Source: Qipengyuania gaetbuli (lineage in GTDB: Bacteria; Pseudomonadota; Alphaproteobacteria; Sphingomonadales; Sphingomonadaceae). From it: DNA of 64,000 nt. Shown here piece after piece: positions 17,899 to 27,536 of the stretch (its first letter is position 1; the number at the start of each line of letters is the position of its first letter). Made by a program: the position numbers and the translations under genes. The stretch spans positions 212,501-276,500 of the forward strand of contig NZ_JAIVLR010000002.1 of assembly GCF_020524765.1 (NCBI RefSeq). Reading direction: 5' to 3'. Below the pieces are notes generated by a model. The model was not told the origin of the DNA. It saw only the letters and a program-made list of their open reading frames with translations, and searched no databases.

Positions 17899-19326
17899 TC
17901 AGGCGACGGCAGGCCGCCGCGCGTAGATACCAAAGGCGGCGATAATGCCGTAGCAGATCACCGGGATCACCATGGCGAGTGCGAGGTTGCCGCCGGTGGC
18001 ATCCGCCACCACGCCGTAGAGCAGGGGGACCACCGCGCCGCCGAAGATGGCGACGTTGATGATACCCGAACCGTCTGCCGCACGCGGGCCCAGCTTCTCA
18101 CAGGCGAGCGAGAAGATCGTCGGGAACATGATGGAGTTCATCAGGCCCACGGCCAGCAGCGAATAGGCAGCCACCTGGCCTGCGGTATTGGCCGAGATGA
18201 CGATCAGCAGGATCGCGCCGATGGCGTTGAAGGCCAGGATCTTGCCCGGGCTGAAGACGCGCAGCAGGCCCGAACCGATGAAGCGGCCGATCATGGCACC
18301 GCCCCAGTAGAGGCCGATCATCCAGCCGATCACGCTTTCCGGCTCGCCCAGCACGCGCTCGGTCGAGAGGTAGTTGATGATGATCGAACCGATGGCGACT
18401 TCCGCGCCGACGTATAGGAAGATGCACAGCGCGCCGAAGCTGAAGCGGGTGCGCCGCAGCAGGGCGTTGTCGTACAGCCAGACCACCGGTGCGGCGAGGA
18501 TGAAGAGCACGCCGAGCCAGCCGCTCACGTTGAGAGCGAGGAATGCGCCTGCTGCCGCCAGCGCCAGGCCGACGAGATAGCGGCCGTTCGACACCAGTTC
18601 GCCGTCGCCCATGATCTTCTCGTCATGTGGGAGGCGGTTGCGGAACATCCAGACGGCTGCGGCAACAAGCGCGATCAGCGCGGCAACGCCGAGGTAGCCC
18701 TGCCAGATCGCTTCGCTCTCCGCGGCGCGATAGGCTTGCAGCTCGGCGCCCGACAGCTGGTCTGCCGACATGTTTGCAAGGCTGCCGAGGATCACGGCCG
18801 CCCCGACAATCGGGAAGACCGTGGTGCCCAGCGAATTGAACGCCTGTGCAAAGGTCAGGCGGCTGTGGGTGGTGGACGGCGGCCCGAGCAGGCTGATGAG
18901 CGGGTTGGCCACCACCTGGACGATCACCACGCCGCTGGCGAGGATGAACAAGGCGCCGAGGAAAATAGCATAGGTTGCCGTCTGGCTCGCCGGGATGAAC
19001 AGCAGGCAGCCCAGGATCATTGTGGCAAGGCCTGCCACCGCGCCGCGCATGTAGCCGATTTTCTTGACTAGCTTCGCCCCGGGAATTCCGATCACGAGGT
19101 AGGCGGCGAAGAAGCAGAACTGCACCAGCATCGCTTCGGTGTAGCTGAGCGTGAACAACTCTTTCAGCTTGGGAATGATCACATCGTTCAGCGAGGTGAT
19201 CCCGCCGAAGATGAAGAACAGGCCCATTACGAAATACTGCAGGCCCGGTGCATTTACCGGCGGCGTGTCGTCGTCGACGACCGGTGCCGGATCGGTGCTC
19301 GACGCAACGTCAGGTGCCAATGCCAT
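17899..19326 (-). CDS. gluP: Sugar MFS permease of the FucP/GluP family
   Basis: 475-aa inner-membrane major facilitator with about 12 helices. It resembles glucose/galactose and L-fucose proton symporters: the first helix FVMGLFFIFGGITSLNDVIIPKLKELF, FFAAYLVIGIPGAKLVKKIGY and the central VVQVVANPLISLLGP segment are characteristic. It is the last gene of a minus-strand carbohydrate cluster, 105 nt behind the GH3 beta-glucosidase, so it probably imports the glucose released by that enzyme. The symbol is a family-level assignment and the precise sugar is not proven. An acidic N-terminal tail of about 25 residues precedes the first helix. Confidence 0.87.
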   Translation of the reverse strand: MALAPDVASSTDPAPVVDDDTPPVNAPGLQYFVMGLFFIFGGITSLNDVIIPKLKELFTLSYTEAMLVQFCFFAAYLVIGIPGAKLVKKIGYMRGAVAGLATMILGCLLFIPASQTATYAIFLGALFILASGVVIVQVVANPLISLLGPPSTTHSRLTFAQAFNSLGTTVFPIVGAAVILGSLANMSADQLSGAELQAYRAAESEAIWQGYLGVAALIALVAAAVWMFRNRLPHDEKIMGDGELVSNGRYLVGLALAAAGAFLALNVSGWLGVLFILAAPVVWLYDNALLRRTRFSFGALCIFLYVGAEVAIGSIIINYLSTERVLGEPESVIGWMIGLYWGGAMIGRFIGSGLLRVFSPGKILAFNAIGAILLIVISANTAGQVAAYSLLAVGLMNSIMFPTIFSLACEKLGPRAADGSGIINVAIFGGAVVPLLYGVVADATGGNLALAMVIPVICYGIIAAFGIYARRPAVA

Positions 19327-19431
19327 TCAGTTTACCCTCCCAATGGCCGGCGACCCGATGAATTGCCGGCATTCCTAATCTGTCCGGTTTGCCAGCCTTA
19401 CGGGCTCAGGCAAAGCGAATACGAATGTCCT

Positions 19432-21867
19432 TCAGAACGTGCATTCCGTGCCTTCCGGCAAATCCTCGCGCGATACGGACGCGATGCCGAAGGTCAGCCT
19501 GGACCCGGTCGCAAATTCGATCCGGTTGCCGAGCGTCGCTGCACAGGCCGCGGTGACGACCATTTCGCGCCATCCCTTGTCGCCCGCGTGCTGGAATTCG
19601 CGCGTCACGTCGATCGTGGTGGTCTGGTCGCCATTTGCGACGGTCAGGCTGACCGGACCGGTCGGGCGGCCCTGCACCTGGTAAGTGATGCGATAGGCGC
19701 CGCTGCCGCCTTCGGGCTGCAGGATGCCGAAGCGCGAGCCCGGCTGCATGGTGATCTCACGCGCATCTTCCTGCGCATTGCGATCGACCCCGCGAACGGC
19801 GACGCCCGCCGCGCTGGAGGTGCCGCGCATCTGCGCGAGCATGTCGCTCGCCATGGAGAGGTTTCCGCCTGCGGCATAGGCTACCACGCCCGAGGCGAGG
19901 CGACCCGAGCCGAACAGTTCGGAACTGTCGAAGCTCTCGAGCGCAAGGCAGCTCTCGTCGAGCTGGCCGAGCGGCGAGGTGTCCTCGAGGCTGCGGCCAT
20001 AGCCGAAAGCAAACAACGCGCCTTCAGGGCCGTTCACGGGCTTGCCGTTACAATCGGCGGGCCAGGAGAACGACAGGCGGCCGGATGCAGGGCGGGCGCC
20101 GGTCAGCACGTCGGCCACGCCGGCGCCTTCGCTACCCGGCAGCCACGATGCGACGAAGGCATCAGCGGCGTTCAGCTCGCGGTTCATCCACATGGGACGG
20201 CCCGAAAGGAAGACAGCAACGGTCGGAATGCCCTTTTCTCGGAAAGAGCGGAGCAGTTTCAGCCCCTCCTCGTCGCGGAAGACCATGTCGCCCTGGTCGC
20301 CGGCAAATTCGGCATAGGGCTTCTCGCCGAAGACGACGATGGCAACGTCCGGACGGGCGCTAAAGCTGCCGTCGAGCGAAAGGGTCGCGCTGCCGCCCCT
20401 GGCGGTCACCGCTTCCTTCAGCCCGTCCCAGATGGAACTGGCGTTGGGGAACAACGCGCCGTTCTTTCCGGCATCGCCGCCCATCACGTATTCGCTGCCG
20501 CCCTGCCATTCGAGCGTCCAGCCGCCCGACGCCTGGCCGATATCGTCTGCGGCAGTGCCGGCAACGAGCACTTTTGCGCCGCTGCGCAGCGGCAGGACGC
20601 CGTTGTTCTTCAGGATGACCTGCGAACGGGCCACGGCCTCGCGCGCGATGGCGCGGTGTTCGCTCGAAGCGAGCTTGTCGAACTGTCCGGCATAGCCGCG
20701 TTCCGACGGACGCTTGGCATCCGCGCCGAGCAGGCCGGCGCGGTACTTGACCTTGAGGACCCGCGTCACCGCCTCATCGAGACGCGACATCGGGATGGTG
20801 CCGTCCTTGACCTGCGCGACCAGCGTTTCCATCAGCGCCTTCCAGTCGTCGGGCACCATGTAGATGTCGAGGCCGGCAAGCAGCGACTGCGCGCAATCCG
20901 TGACAGTGCAGCCCGCGACCTGGCCGTGACCGTTCCAGTCGCCCACCACCAGACCGTCGAAGTCCATGCGATTGCGCAGGACGCCGGTCAGCAGGGCCTC
21001 GTTGCCGTGCATCTTGCGCCCGTTGATCGAGTTGAAGCTGGCCATCACGGATTCGACGCCGGCGGCGATGGTCGCGGGGTAGGGGCGGCCGTGCAGCGCG
21101 ATGAGCTGCTCGATATCGCCGTTTACTTCGCCTTGGTCGACGCCATTGGCCGTGCCGCCATCGCCGAAGAAGTGCTTGGCCGTGGCAATCACGTGGCCGT
21201 CGCCGAGGAAATCGGGATCGCCCTTGCGGCCCTGCAGTCCCTCGACAAGTGCGGCGCCCAGCTTGGCGACGAGATCGGGATTTTCGGAATAGCTTTCGTA
21301 GGTCCGGCCCCAGCGGTCGTCCTGTGCGACGGCAACGGTGGGCGAGAAGTTCCAGTCGATACCGGTGACCTCGATTTCGACCGCAGTGGCCTTGCCGATG
21401 CGTCGGACGAGGTCCGCATCGCCCGCCGCGCCGAGCGCGATATTATGCGGGAAGATCGTCGCGCCCACGACATTGGTGTGGCCGTGAACGGCATCCGTGC
21501 CCCACATGGTCGGGATTGCCGGTTCGCCGTTGGCGAGCGGCTCCACCGAGGCATCGTACATTTCGTCGGCAAGGCGCAGCCATTCGGAAGCGGGGGCGAA
21601 TTCGTCGCCATAGGGGCCGCCATTGCCGCCATTGAGATAGCTGCCGAACCGGTAGCGGCGCATGTCTTCGGCGGTGAAGGAATTGATCTGCGGCTGGATG
21701 AGCTGTGCGACCTTGCGCTCCAGGCTCATGCGCGAAACGAGGTCGGAAACGACGGCGTCTTCGGCCGAAACTGCGGTTGCGGCCGGTGCGCTCTCGACGT
21801 CGCCCGGAACAGTGGTGCACCCCGCCGCGGCAAGGGCCGCTGCCGTTGCCAACCAATACGCTTTCAT
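19432..21867 (-). CDS. Glycoside hydrolase family 3 beta-glucosidase, lipoprotein
   Basis: 811-aa exo-acting glucosidase/glucan glucohydrolase. The N-terminal lipobox AAAGC (Cys17) predicts lipid anchoring on the periplasmic side. The GH3 domain includes the KH and GVDQG region near residue 231 and the nucleophile Asp310 in LVVGDWNGHG. A GH3 C-terminal domain (about 420-620) and an extra beta-rich C-terminal domain of about 170 residues follow, as in larger bacterial 1,4-beta-D-glucan glucohydrolases. It would hydrolyse beta-glucosides such as cello-oligosaccharides or laminari-oligosaccharides. A LacI-type operator lies 28-43 bp upstream of the start. The neighbours are a glucose-type permease, an MFS transporter and a LacI regulator. 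Confidence 0.92.
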   Translation of the reverse strand: MKAYWLATAAALAAAGCTTVPGDVESAPAATAVSAEDAVVSDLVSRMSLERKVAQLIQPQINSFTAEDMRRYRFGSYLNGGNGGPYGDEFAPASEWLRLADEMYDASVEPLANGEPAIPTMWGTDAVHGHTNVVGATIFPHNIALGAAGDADLVRRIGKATAVEIEVTGIDWNFSPTVAVAQDDRWGRTYESYSENPDLVAKLGAALVEGLQGRKGDPDFLGDGHVIATAKHFFGDGGTANGVDQGEVNGDIEQLIALHGRPYPATIAAGVESVMASFNSINGRKMHGNEALLTGVLRNRMDFDGLVVGDWNGHGQVAGCTVTDCAQSLLAGLDIYMVPDDWKALMETLVAQVKDGTIPMSRLDEAVTRVLKVKYRAGLLGADAKRPSERGYAGQFDKLASSEHRAIAREAVARSQVILKNNGVLPLRSGAKVLVAGTAADDIGQASGGWTLEWQGGSEYVMGGDAGKNGALFPNASSIWDGLKEAVTARGGSATLSLDGSFSARPDVAIVVFGEKPYAEFAGDQGDMVFRDEEGLKLLRSFREKGIPTVAVFLSGRPMWMNRELNAADAFVASWLPGSEGAGVADVLTGARPASGRLSFSWPADCNGKPVNGPEGALFAFGYGRSLEDTSPLGQLDESCLALESFDSSELFGSGRLASGVVAYAAGGNLSMASDMLAQMRGTSSAAGVAVRGVDRNAQEDAREITMQPGSRFGILQPEGGSGAYRITYQVQGRPTGPVSLTVANGDQTTTIDVTREFQHAGDKGWREMVVTAACAATLGNRIEFATGSRLTFGIASVSREDLPEGTECTF

Positions 21868-21894
21868 TATCCTATCCCTCCCGCTCTCGGTTGA

Positions 21895-21910
21895 TTGAGA
21901 ACGTTATCAA
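21895..21910. promoter_or_regulatory. LacI-family operator upstream of the GH3 gene
   Basis: Inverted repeat TTGAGAACGTTATCAA centred on AACGTT, with 15 of 16 positions pairing as expected apart from one internal mismatch pair. It is closely related to the two elements before the TBDR at 32243, supporting one regulator, the LacI protein encoded at 23145-24206. It lies between the MFS stop and the GH3 start. Confidence 0.72.
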
Positions 21911-21949
21911 TCTCGAGAAGTGACATGCTTCGACAGCAAAATCAAGCGG

Positions 21950-23155
21950 TCAGATTTTGCGGGTCAGGGTTATCAGCAGGAGCATGGCCAGGGCTGCAAG
22001 TGCGGCCAGGACGAGGAACAGCGCATCGAAGCCGAACACCGGTACGAGCGCCAGCGTCAGCCAGGGCATGATGAGGCTCGGAACGGTGTTGGTGAGGTTG
22101 AACAGGCCGAGATCGCGTCCGCGCGTGGCGGGCCTGGGCAGGAAACGCAGTGTCTGGCTGGTGTGCAATGCCAGGAACACGCTGGTGGCGAGGCCGAAAA
22201 CGACATAGCCCGCGATGGCCGGCACAAGTCCGTCGGCAAGACCCATGATCACGAGGCCCGCCGCTCCGACACCTGCTCCCCATGCAAGCGGGACGATCGG
22301 GCGGTCTGTCCGGTCCGACCATTTGCCTGCCAGCATGGCAGCGGGAATGGACAGGGCCAGCACGACTGTAAAAACGGTCGCCGTCTGGTTGTCGCCGAAC
22401 GTGGGATCGATCGTCGCGAACCAGACGAGAAGATAAGCGAAGAGCGCGGCTTCGGCGATCTGGACCAGCAGCCGCGCGAACCACATCCGGGCCACCGTGC
22501 GGTCGATCCGGGGCAGGACCGACGCTCTCAGCGGCGTTTGGATTTCCGGCGCTTCCATGAGGTGCGGCATCGGGCGCGGTCGGCCGAACAGGAGGACGGG
22601 CGCAACCATCAGCGCCACGATGACCGCGACGATCAACAGGCGCGCATCGGGTTCCGCGACGCCGGGCAGGGTGATCACTGCACCGGAGAGCGCACCCAGG
22701 GCCGGGGCGCAGGCCAGAAGTCCTCCCAGTCGCCCCTTTTGGCCATCGGGTACGCAATCTCCGGCCCAGGCGGCCAGCGGGGCCAGCATCATGTTGAGTG
22801 CGATTTGCCAGACTACGATGAGGGCAAGCAGTTCTGTCGGATTGCTGGTGCGGCTGACCGACACCAACAACAGGCACGACAATCCGAGGCCGGCTGCGAT
22901 CCAGATGCGGCGATTGTTCGTGCGGTCGCTCGCCCAGCCGAAGAAGATATTGGCAAGGCTCGCGGAAATCGCGCCGGCAAAGGCGATATATGCGAGCACG
23001 CCGACCGTGTCCGAGCCTTCCATCGCGGTAACGCGAAGGGGAAGGAGCAATGTCAGGAACGGGACGTAGGCGACCGCGCCGCCGGCGGCCGCCAGTGCGT
23101 AAAGATACAGGAACCGGCGCGATTGCTCCGCCTGCGATCCGGCCTCAGGCGGCAT
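21950..23155 (-). CDS. MFS transporter in the beta-glucoside cluster
   Basis: 401-aa inner-membrane transporter with about 12 predicted helices and MFS loop motifs (GWASDRTNNRR after helix 2, GKWSDRTDRP after helix 8). It starts inside the end of the LacI gene with an 11-nt overlap, so the two are co-translated. Position between regulator and beta-glucosidase suggests uptake of the oligosaccharide or disaccharide that GH3 or a cytoplasmic enzyme cleaves. It is distinct from the FucP/GluP-type permease at 17899-19326; having two transporters fits separate uptake of oligomer and monomer. Substrate assignment is inference. Confidence 0.8.
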   Translation of the reverse strand: MPPEAGSQAEQSRRFLYLYALAAAGGAVAYVPFLTLLLPLRVTAMEGSDTVGVLAYIAFAGAISASLANIFFGWASDRTNNRRIWIAAGLGLSCLLLVSVSRTSNPTELLALIVVWQIALNMMLAPLAAWAGDCVPDGQKGRLGGLLACAPALGALSGAVITLPGVAEPDARLLIVAVIVALMVAPVLLFGRPRPMPHLMEAPEIQTPLRASVLPRIDRTVARMWFARLLVQIAEAALFAYLLVWFATIDPTFGDNQTATVFTVVLALSIPAAMLAGKWSDRTDRPIVPLAWGAGVGAAGLVIMGLADGLVPAIAGYVVFGLATSVFLALHTSQTLRFLPRPATRGRDLGLFNLTNTVPSLIMPWLTLALVPVFGFDALFLVLAALAALAMLLLITLTRKI

Positions 23156-24206
23156 TGGGGCCGGGAGCCGGCGCGGTCGAATCGCGGACCACCAGCTCGC
23201 CCTTCACGCGAACCGGCTCGGTGGGAGGAGGGGTGTCGCGCGCCGCAATCAGCAATTCGACCGCCCGCGAAGCCGTGGCCGCAATCGGCTGGTCGATGGC
23301 AGTAAGGGCGGGCTGCGTGAACCGCACGATCGGCGAATTGTCGAAGCTGATGACCGACAGGTCGCGGGGGACTTCGAGGCCGTACTCCTTGGCCGCTTCG
23401 AGCACGGCAATGCTCATCTGGTCGCTGCTGGCGATGATGGCGGTCGGGCGATTGGCGGCGCCCAGCAGCTTGCGCGTTGCGGCGAGGCCGGTCTCGAACC
23501 CGAAATCGCCCTTTTCGAGCAGTCCCTCGGTCGAAAGTCCGGCCGCGAACATCGCTTCCTGCCAGCCGGCCACGCGCCAGCCGCTGAGGCTGAATTCCGC
23601 AGGCCCGGCGATGAAGCCGATGGCTGTATGGCCGAGCCCGAGCAGGTGTTCGGTCGCGATCCGCGCATTGTGCGTATCGCCCATCGTCATAGCGATGCCC
23701 GGCCCCGGCTGGGTCGAGCCGATCCGGGCGAAGGGAATGTTCCGTTCCGCCAGAAGGCCCGTAATGAGCGGGTTTTCCGAGTGGGGCGGGGTGAGGATGA
23801 CGCCGTCGGGCTGCAGCGCCGAAATGGCAGCGCCCAGCTCGCGCTCGACATGGTCGGTATGCGTGTCAACCAGTTCGATCATCATGCGATAGCCGTGCTC
23901 AGCACAGGTCAGCATGCCGCCGAACATCATCTGGTCGACCCAGTCGCGGCCCTCGCGGGCCTTCCAGTCGGCAATCGTGAGGTCGCGGTCGTTGATCGCG
24001 AGGATGAGATACGAACGCGATCCGCTCATCTGCTGGGCGGCCTTGGACGGCACGTAACCCAGCTTGTCGATGCTGGCCTGCACCCGCTCCTTCATGACGG
24101 GGCGGACGTTGGGTTCATTGTTGATGACACGGCTGACGGTCTGGAGCGAAACGCCCGCATCTGCCGCCACATGCTTGATGGTCACCGCCTGGCGCCTGCG
24201 CCCCAT
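23145..24206 (-). CDS. LacI-family transcriptional regulator
   Basis: 353-aa repressor. The N-terminal helix-turn-helix (VTIKHVAADAGVSLQTVSRVIN, residues 8-29) and hinge helix (KLGYVPSKAAQQM) are followed by a periplasmic-binding-protein-like sensor domain. The hinge is consistent with recognition of palindromes with a central CG, and AACGTT-centred palindromes occur before the GH3 gene and before the TBDR of this cluster. It is probably released by a sugar or oligosaccharide. No matching operator was seen directly upstream of this gene. The next gene, an MFS transporter, begins within its last codons. Confidence 0.9.
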   Translation of the reverse strand: MGRRRQAVTIKHVAADAGVSLQTVSRVINNEPNVRPVMKERVQASIDKLGYVPSKAAQQMSGSRSYLILAINDRDLTIADWKAREGRDWVDQMMFGGMLTCAEHGYRMMIELVDTHTDHVERELGAAISALQPDGVILTPPHSENPLITGLLAERNIPFARIGSTQPGPGIAMTMGDTHNARIATEHLLGLGHTAIGFIAGPAEFSLSGWRVAGWQEAMFAAGLSTEGLLEKGDFGFETGLAATRKLLGAANRPTAIIASSDQMSIAVLEAAKEYGLEVPRDLSVISFDNSPIVRFTQPALTAIDQPIAATASRAVELLIAARDTPPPTEPVRVKGELVVRDSTAPAPGPNAA

Positions 24207-24292
24207 CGTCTAAAACCCCCCTCGTTCTTTCCATCCCTGCGGTCCGGCTCCTGCGATCCCGCGCAGGAATAGGCCGCACTCTGTCTACGTCG

Positions 24293-25795
24293 TCAGGCCG
24301 CTTCGGCCTGGTTGGCCCCGCAATACCGTGCCACATAGGCATGATGTTCGGGTAATCCTGCAACCGTTCGCGCCACGTTTTCCCTGATCGTGGCAAGGAA
24401 GCGGGTCAGTTCCTCTTCGCTCATCTTGGTCGCCACAGGGTGATAGGTCTTGGGCATGATGCCTTGGCCCATCATGACCTGAACCCAGCTGTTCTCGGCG
24501 AAAAGTTCCTCGTCGCGGCGGAAAACGCGCCCGGTTTCGCGGAAAAGCTCGATCTTGTGCGCCAGGCTTTCGGGAATCTCCATGTCCGCACACTGGCGCC
24601 AGAAGGGCGAGTCCCGCCGCTCGGTCGCCTTGTAGTGGAGGATAAGGAAATCGCGGATCTGGACCATGTCGGTCAACTGCTGGTCATTGAACTCGTCGAT
24701 ATCGGCCTGGGCGATCTCTCCGAACGGTATCATGCGGATAATCCGCAGTACCGCGCGCTGGATGAGGTGGATCGAGGTCGATTCCAGCGGCTCCATGAAT
24801 CCGCTCGAAAGACCGACCGCGACACAATTGCGGTGCCACTGCTTGCGGCGCGCGCCGGTGACGAAGCGGATGCGGTTGGGCTTGCTGCAGGTCTCGCCTT
24901 CGACCGACGAAAGCAGGCGAGCCTCGGCCTCGTCGTCGGAGAGATAGCGGCTGCAGTAAACTATGCCGTTGCCCTGGCGGTGCTGGAGCGGGATGCGCCA
25001 CTGCCAGCCTGAATCATGTGCGATGGCACGCGTATAGGGGATCGGCGGACGAACGCTCTCGGTCTGGACCGCGATGGCGCGGTCGCAGGGCAACTGGTGG
25101 CTCCAATCGTCGAAGCCGACGTGCAGCGCGCCTTCGATCAGCAGGGCTCGGAAGCCGGTGCAGTCGACGAACAGGTCGCCTTCTATGCGCGAACCGTCTT
25201 CGAGGTGCAGGGCAGCGATATTGCCGTTTTCCCCATCAAGCTCGACGCGCGCGATCTTGCCTTCCTTGCGCATGGCGCCATGCGCCTCGGCTTCACGCCG
25301 CAGGTAGGCGGCATAGCGGGTGGCATCGAGCTGGTAGGCGTAGTTGATCCGGTTTTCCGGCAGGTGGGCGAACTTGCCGGCATAGGCTGCCTTGAGTTCG
25401 AGGCAGTAGTCGTCGAAGCTTTCGGTGTGACCCTTGGTCAGGCCGTGGAGCCAGAAATGCTGGAAGCCTGCCGACCAGTGGTCGCGGCCGGTTGCGCCGA
25501 AGGAGTGGAAGTACTTTTCGCCATCGACCTTCCAGTTCTCGAACTCGATGCCGAGTTTGAAGGTCGCCTGCGTCTCGCGCATGAAGGTGTTTTCGTCGAT
25601 GCCGATCAGCTGATTGTATTTCACCAGCGGCGGGATCGTGCTCTCGCCCACGCCGACCGTACCGATCGCGTCGCTTTCCACCAGCGTCAGTTCGATCGTC
25701 TTGCCCATCGTGCGGGCGAGCGCACACGCCGCCATCCATCCGGCAGTGCCGCCCCCGGCAATGACGATGCGGCGAGGAGTGTAATCGGTCTTCAT
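24293..25795 (-). CDS. Tryptophan-halogenase family flavoprotein (canonical motifs)
   Basis: 500-aa member of the flavin-dependent halogenase family. The FAD-binding GGGTAGWMAA motif is near residue 13. ATFKLGIEF carries the Lys that in characterised enzymes forms the chlorinating intermediate. WQWRIP matches the WxWxIP motif that separates halogenases from monooxygenases. VGLSSGFMEPLEST holds the active-site Glu-Ser region. It overlaps the cupin gene by 4 nt (ATGA) and is the last gene of the TBDR-associated minus-strand run. In TBDR loci of Sphingomonadales, Caulobacter and Xanthomonas, these proteins recur next to carbohydrate genes and their substrates are unknown. There is no natural-product assembly line here, so free tryptophan is not an obvious substrate. 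Confidence 0.88.
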   Translation of the reverse strand: MKTDYTPRRIVIAGGGTAGWMAACALARTMGKTIELTLVESDAIGTVGVGESTIPPLVKYNQLIGIDENTFMRETQATFKLGIEFENWKVDGEKYFHSFGATGRDHWSAGFQHFWLHGLTKGHTESFDDYCLELKAAYAGKFAHLPENRINYAYQLDATRYAAYLRREAEAHGAMRKEGKIARVELDGENGNIAALHLEDGSRIEGDLFVDCTGFRALLIEGALHVGFDDWSHQLPCDRAIAVQTESVRPPIPYTRAIAHDSGWQWRIPLQHRQGNGIVYCSRYLSDDEAEARLLSSVEGETCSKPNRIRFVTGARRKQWHRNCVAVGLSSGFMEPLESTSIHLIQRAVLRIIRMIPFGEIAQADIDEFNDQQLTDMVQIRDFLILHYKATERRDSPFWRQCADMEIPESLAHKIELFRETGRVFRRDEELFAENSWVQVMMGQGIMPKTYHPVATKMSEEELTRFLATIRENVARTVAGLPEHHAYVARYCGANQAEAA

Positions 25796-26823
25796 GAGTT
25801 CAGCATCCTGAGGAGAAATGAGCGCAGGCGCGAGGCGGCAGGTGCATCGAGCGGGTCGAGGACACCCCTTTTCCCGGCGGGAATGTGCGCATGGTTCGCA
25901 GGTTCATGGGAAAACACATAGTGGTCGAACAGGTCGCGCCAGATCTCGCGGTCGGCCTGCGGAAGGTCACGCAATGCAAGTATCGCGTGGTTCAGCGCCA
26001 CCTGCGGATCGCCGCCCCAGGCTGCGCCATCGCGCCACCAGTAATTCACGAGGACGTTGAAGTCCGAAAGCCCTTCGACATGGTGCCACCACATGGAAGG
26101 AACGAACAGCGCGTCCCCCGGCTCCATGTTCGCCACCTGCGCATGGCCCAGAGCCTCGGCGAAGCGCGGGAAACGATCGAGGTCCGGGGCATGGAAATCG
26201 ACCATGCTGATGGGCCTGCCCGCAGGAGTGTTGTCCAGCGGCCCCAGGTAGAGGTTGCGGAACTGGTCGGGCGGAAACAGCGTGAACCGCCGCTTTCCGA
26301 CAGCGCAACAGGCCAGGTTGTCGGGAAAGTCGCTATGGGCAGCGACCCTGGTCGCATTGCCTATCCAGATACTGTGTCGCGGGTTGCGTTCGCCCAGCGG
26401 AGGCGGATTTTCCTCCGCCACGCCATCGAAATGGCTCTTGATGTCGATGGAGCCAAGATAGGCTGTCGGTGCATCGGGCTGGCCTTCGTGCTTTTCGAAG
26501 CCGGCGAATATCTCCGCCAGCTTTCCTTTGCCCATGCGGAAATTCATCGACATGTCGTCGTCGTAGAACATGCGACCGCCCTGGGCTGGCGGACCCAACG
26601 AGATCGCGAATTGTACCGGGCGCGCCCGCTCCACGAGATAGGCACGGGCTGCATTGTTCGATTCCAGCCCGGCCTGGACCAGCGGCCAATCCTTCACCAG
26701 TCCGCGCACGAGAAACGGTTCGCGCGCGTCCTTCAGCAGCGCATCCAGCGCCGCTTCATCCCGAACTTCGCGTTCGGGTACCGCCTTCATGGCGGCGAAG
26801 ATGGAAGGGTCGGCTTCAGCCAT
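25792..26823 (-). CDS. Cupin_8/JmjC-like Fe(II)/2-oxoglutarate-dependent oxygenase
   Basis: 343-aa cytoplasmic protein of the cupin_8 (FIH-like) group, which includes peptide and protein hydroxylases. The facial triad is visible: HSD (HxD) in VAAHSDFPDNLAC, and the distal His in VPSMWWHHVEGL. The FTLFPPDQFRNLYLGPL segment is typical of the family. I chose ATG at 26823, which overlaps the SapC stop by 8 nt; an ATG at 26838 would add five residues. It sits between SapC and the canonical halogenase in overlapping genes, so the products probably act in one pathway, possibly oxidative modification of a surface peptide, protein or glycan. That role is inference. Confidence 0.83.
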   Translation of the reverse strand: MAEADPSIFAAMKAVPEREVRDEAALDALLKDAREPFLVRGLVKDWPLVQAGLESNNAARAYLVERARPVQFAISLGPPAQGGRMFYDDDMSMNFRMGKGKLAEIFAGFEKHEGQPDAPTAYLGSIDIKSHFDGVAEENPPPLGERNPRHSIWIGNATRVAAHSDFPDNLACCAVGKRRFTLFPPDQFRNLYLGPLDNTPAGRPISMVDFHAPDLDRFPRFAEALGHAQVANMEPGDALFVPSMWWHHVEGLSDFNVLVNYWWRDGAAWGGDPQVALNHAILALRDLPQADREIWRDLFDHYVFSHEPANHAHIPAGKRGVLDPLDAPAASRLRSFLLRMLNS

Positions 26824-27535
26824 TCCGGACCTTGGCATCCTTGCGTTCGACGAGATCGGAGAAATGCGACAGCGAGGCCAGCGCCATGAATACGGGCATC
26901 AGGTGGCCGCTTCCATGCAAGTCGGCGAGGGCATCGCCATCGAGGCTCTGGAGCTTGCTTTCATTGACGATGTGAAAGCCGACGAGCGAATGCTTCGAGC
27001 CGTCCGACAAGGGCACTTCCAGCGTGAACGGCTCGAGCAGATCGTGCCGCTTCAGGGCGTCGAAGAAGCCGGCGCTGTCGCGGTGGCCCTGGTCGAGTTC
27101 GCCCAGCATGCCTGCAATATCCTCGAGGAACGGCGTGGTCCCTCCATCCTCGTCGAAAACGCGGGTGCCTTCGCCGTTTTTCGAGACGCGCGGATGGTCC
27201 ATGTCGATGTGCACCTGGCCCACACCTTCGCCGTTCTGCGTCCGCCCGATGAGGAACGGCTGGATGGCAAGGCTGAGCGGGCGGTAACGCGCGTCCCAGT
27301 TTCCGTCCTTCAGGAACAGGTTCTCGCCGTTCTCGAACCCGAACAGGGCAAGCGCGGTGAAGCTGTCATCTTCCTGGTTCTTGCGGAACACGATCGGATA
27401 TTCCGCCTGCACGCGCCGGAATTCGATCGGCGTGACCAGCGTGCCCATGACGGCGTCGCCGCGCTCCGCACTAGGCTCGAGCAGGACCCGCAGATCGCGG
27501 TGATCGGCATTGTTCAGGACTTGGTGGTTGCTCAT
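26816..27535 (-). CDS. sapC: SapC family protein
   Basis: 239-aa protein of the SapC family, named from a gene linked to surface-layer protein transport in Campylobacter; its biochemical role is unresolved. Family features seen are LVTPIEFRRVQAEYPIVFRK, the hydrophobic ALALFGFENGENLFL stretch, and the C-terminal LPVF-like segment GHLMPVFMALASLSH. No signal peptide or membrane helix is evident. The ATG at 27535 begins one base after the upstream stop, with GGGAGAA about ten bases earlier. In sphingomonads, SapC genes recur inside TBDR-halogenase-cupin clusters, so it is likely functionally tied to them. Confidence 0.85.
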   Translation of the reverse strand: MSNHQVLNNADHRDLRVLLEPSAERGDAVMGTLVTPIEFRRVQAEYPIVFRKNQEDDSFTALALFGFENGENLFLKDGNWDARYRPLSLAIQPFLIGRTQNGEGVGQVHIDMDHPRVSKNGEGTRVFDEDGGTTPFLEDIAGMLGELDQGHRDSAGFFDALKRHDLLEPFTLEVPLSDGSKHSLVGFHIVNESKLQSLDGDALADLHGSGHLMPVFMALASLSHFSDLVERKDAKVRNG

Positions 27536-27536
27536 T

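Noticed and set aside
24249-24268. Hairpin TCCTGCG-N6-CGCAGGA between the LacI gene and the 24293 halogenase gene.
   Set aside because: Only 7 bp and no T-run in either direction; could be chance.
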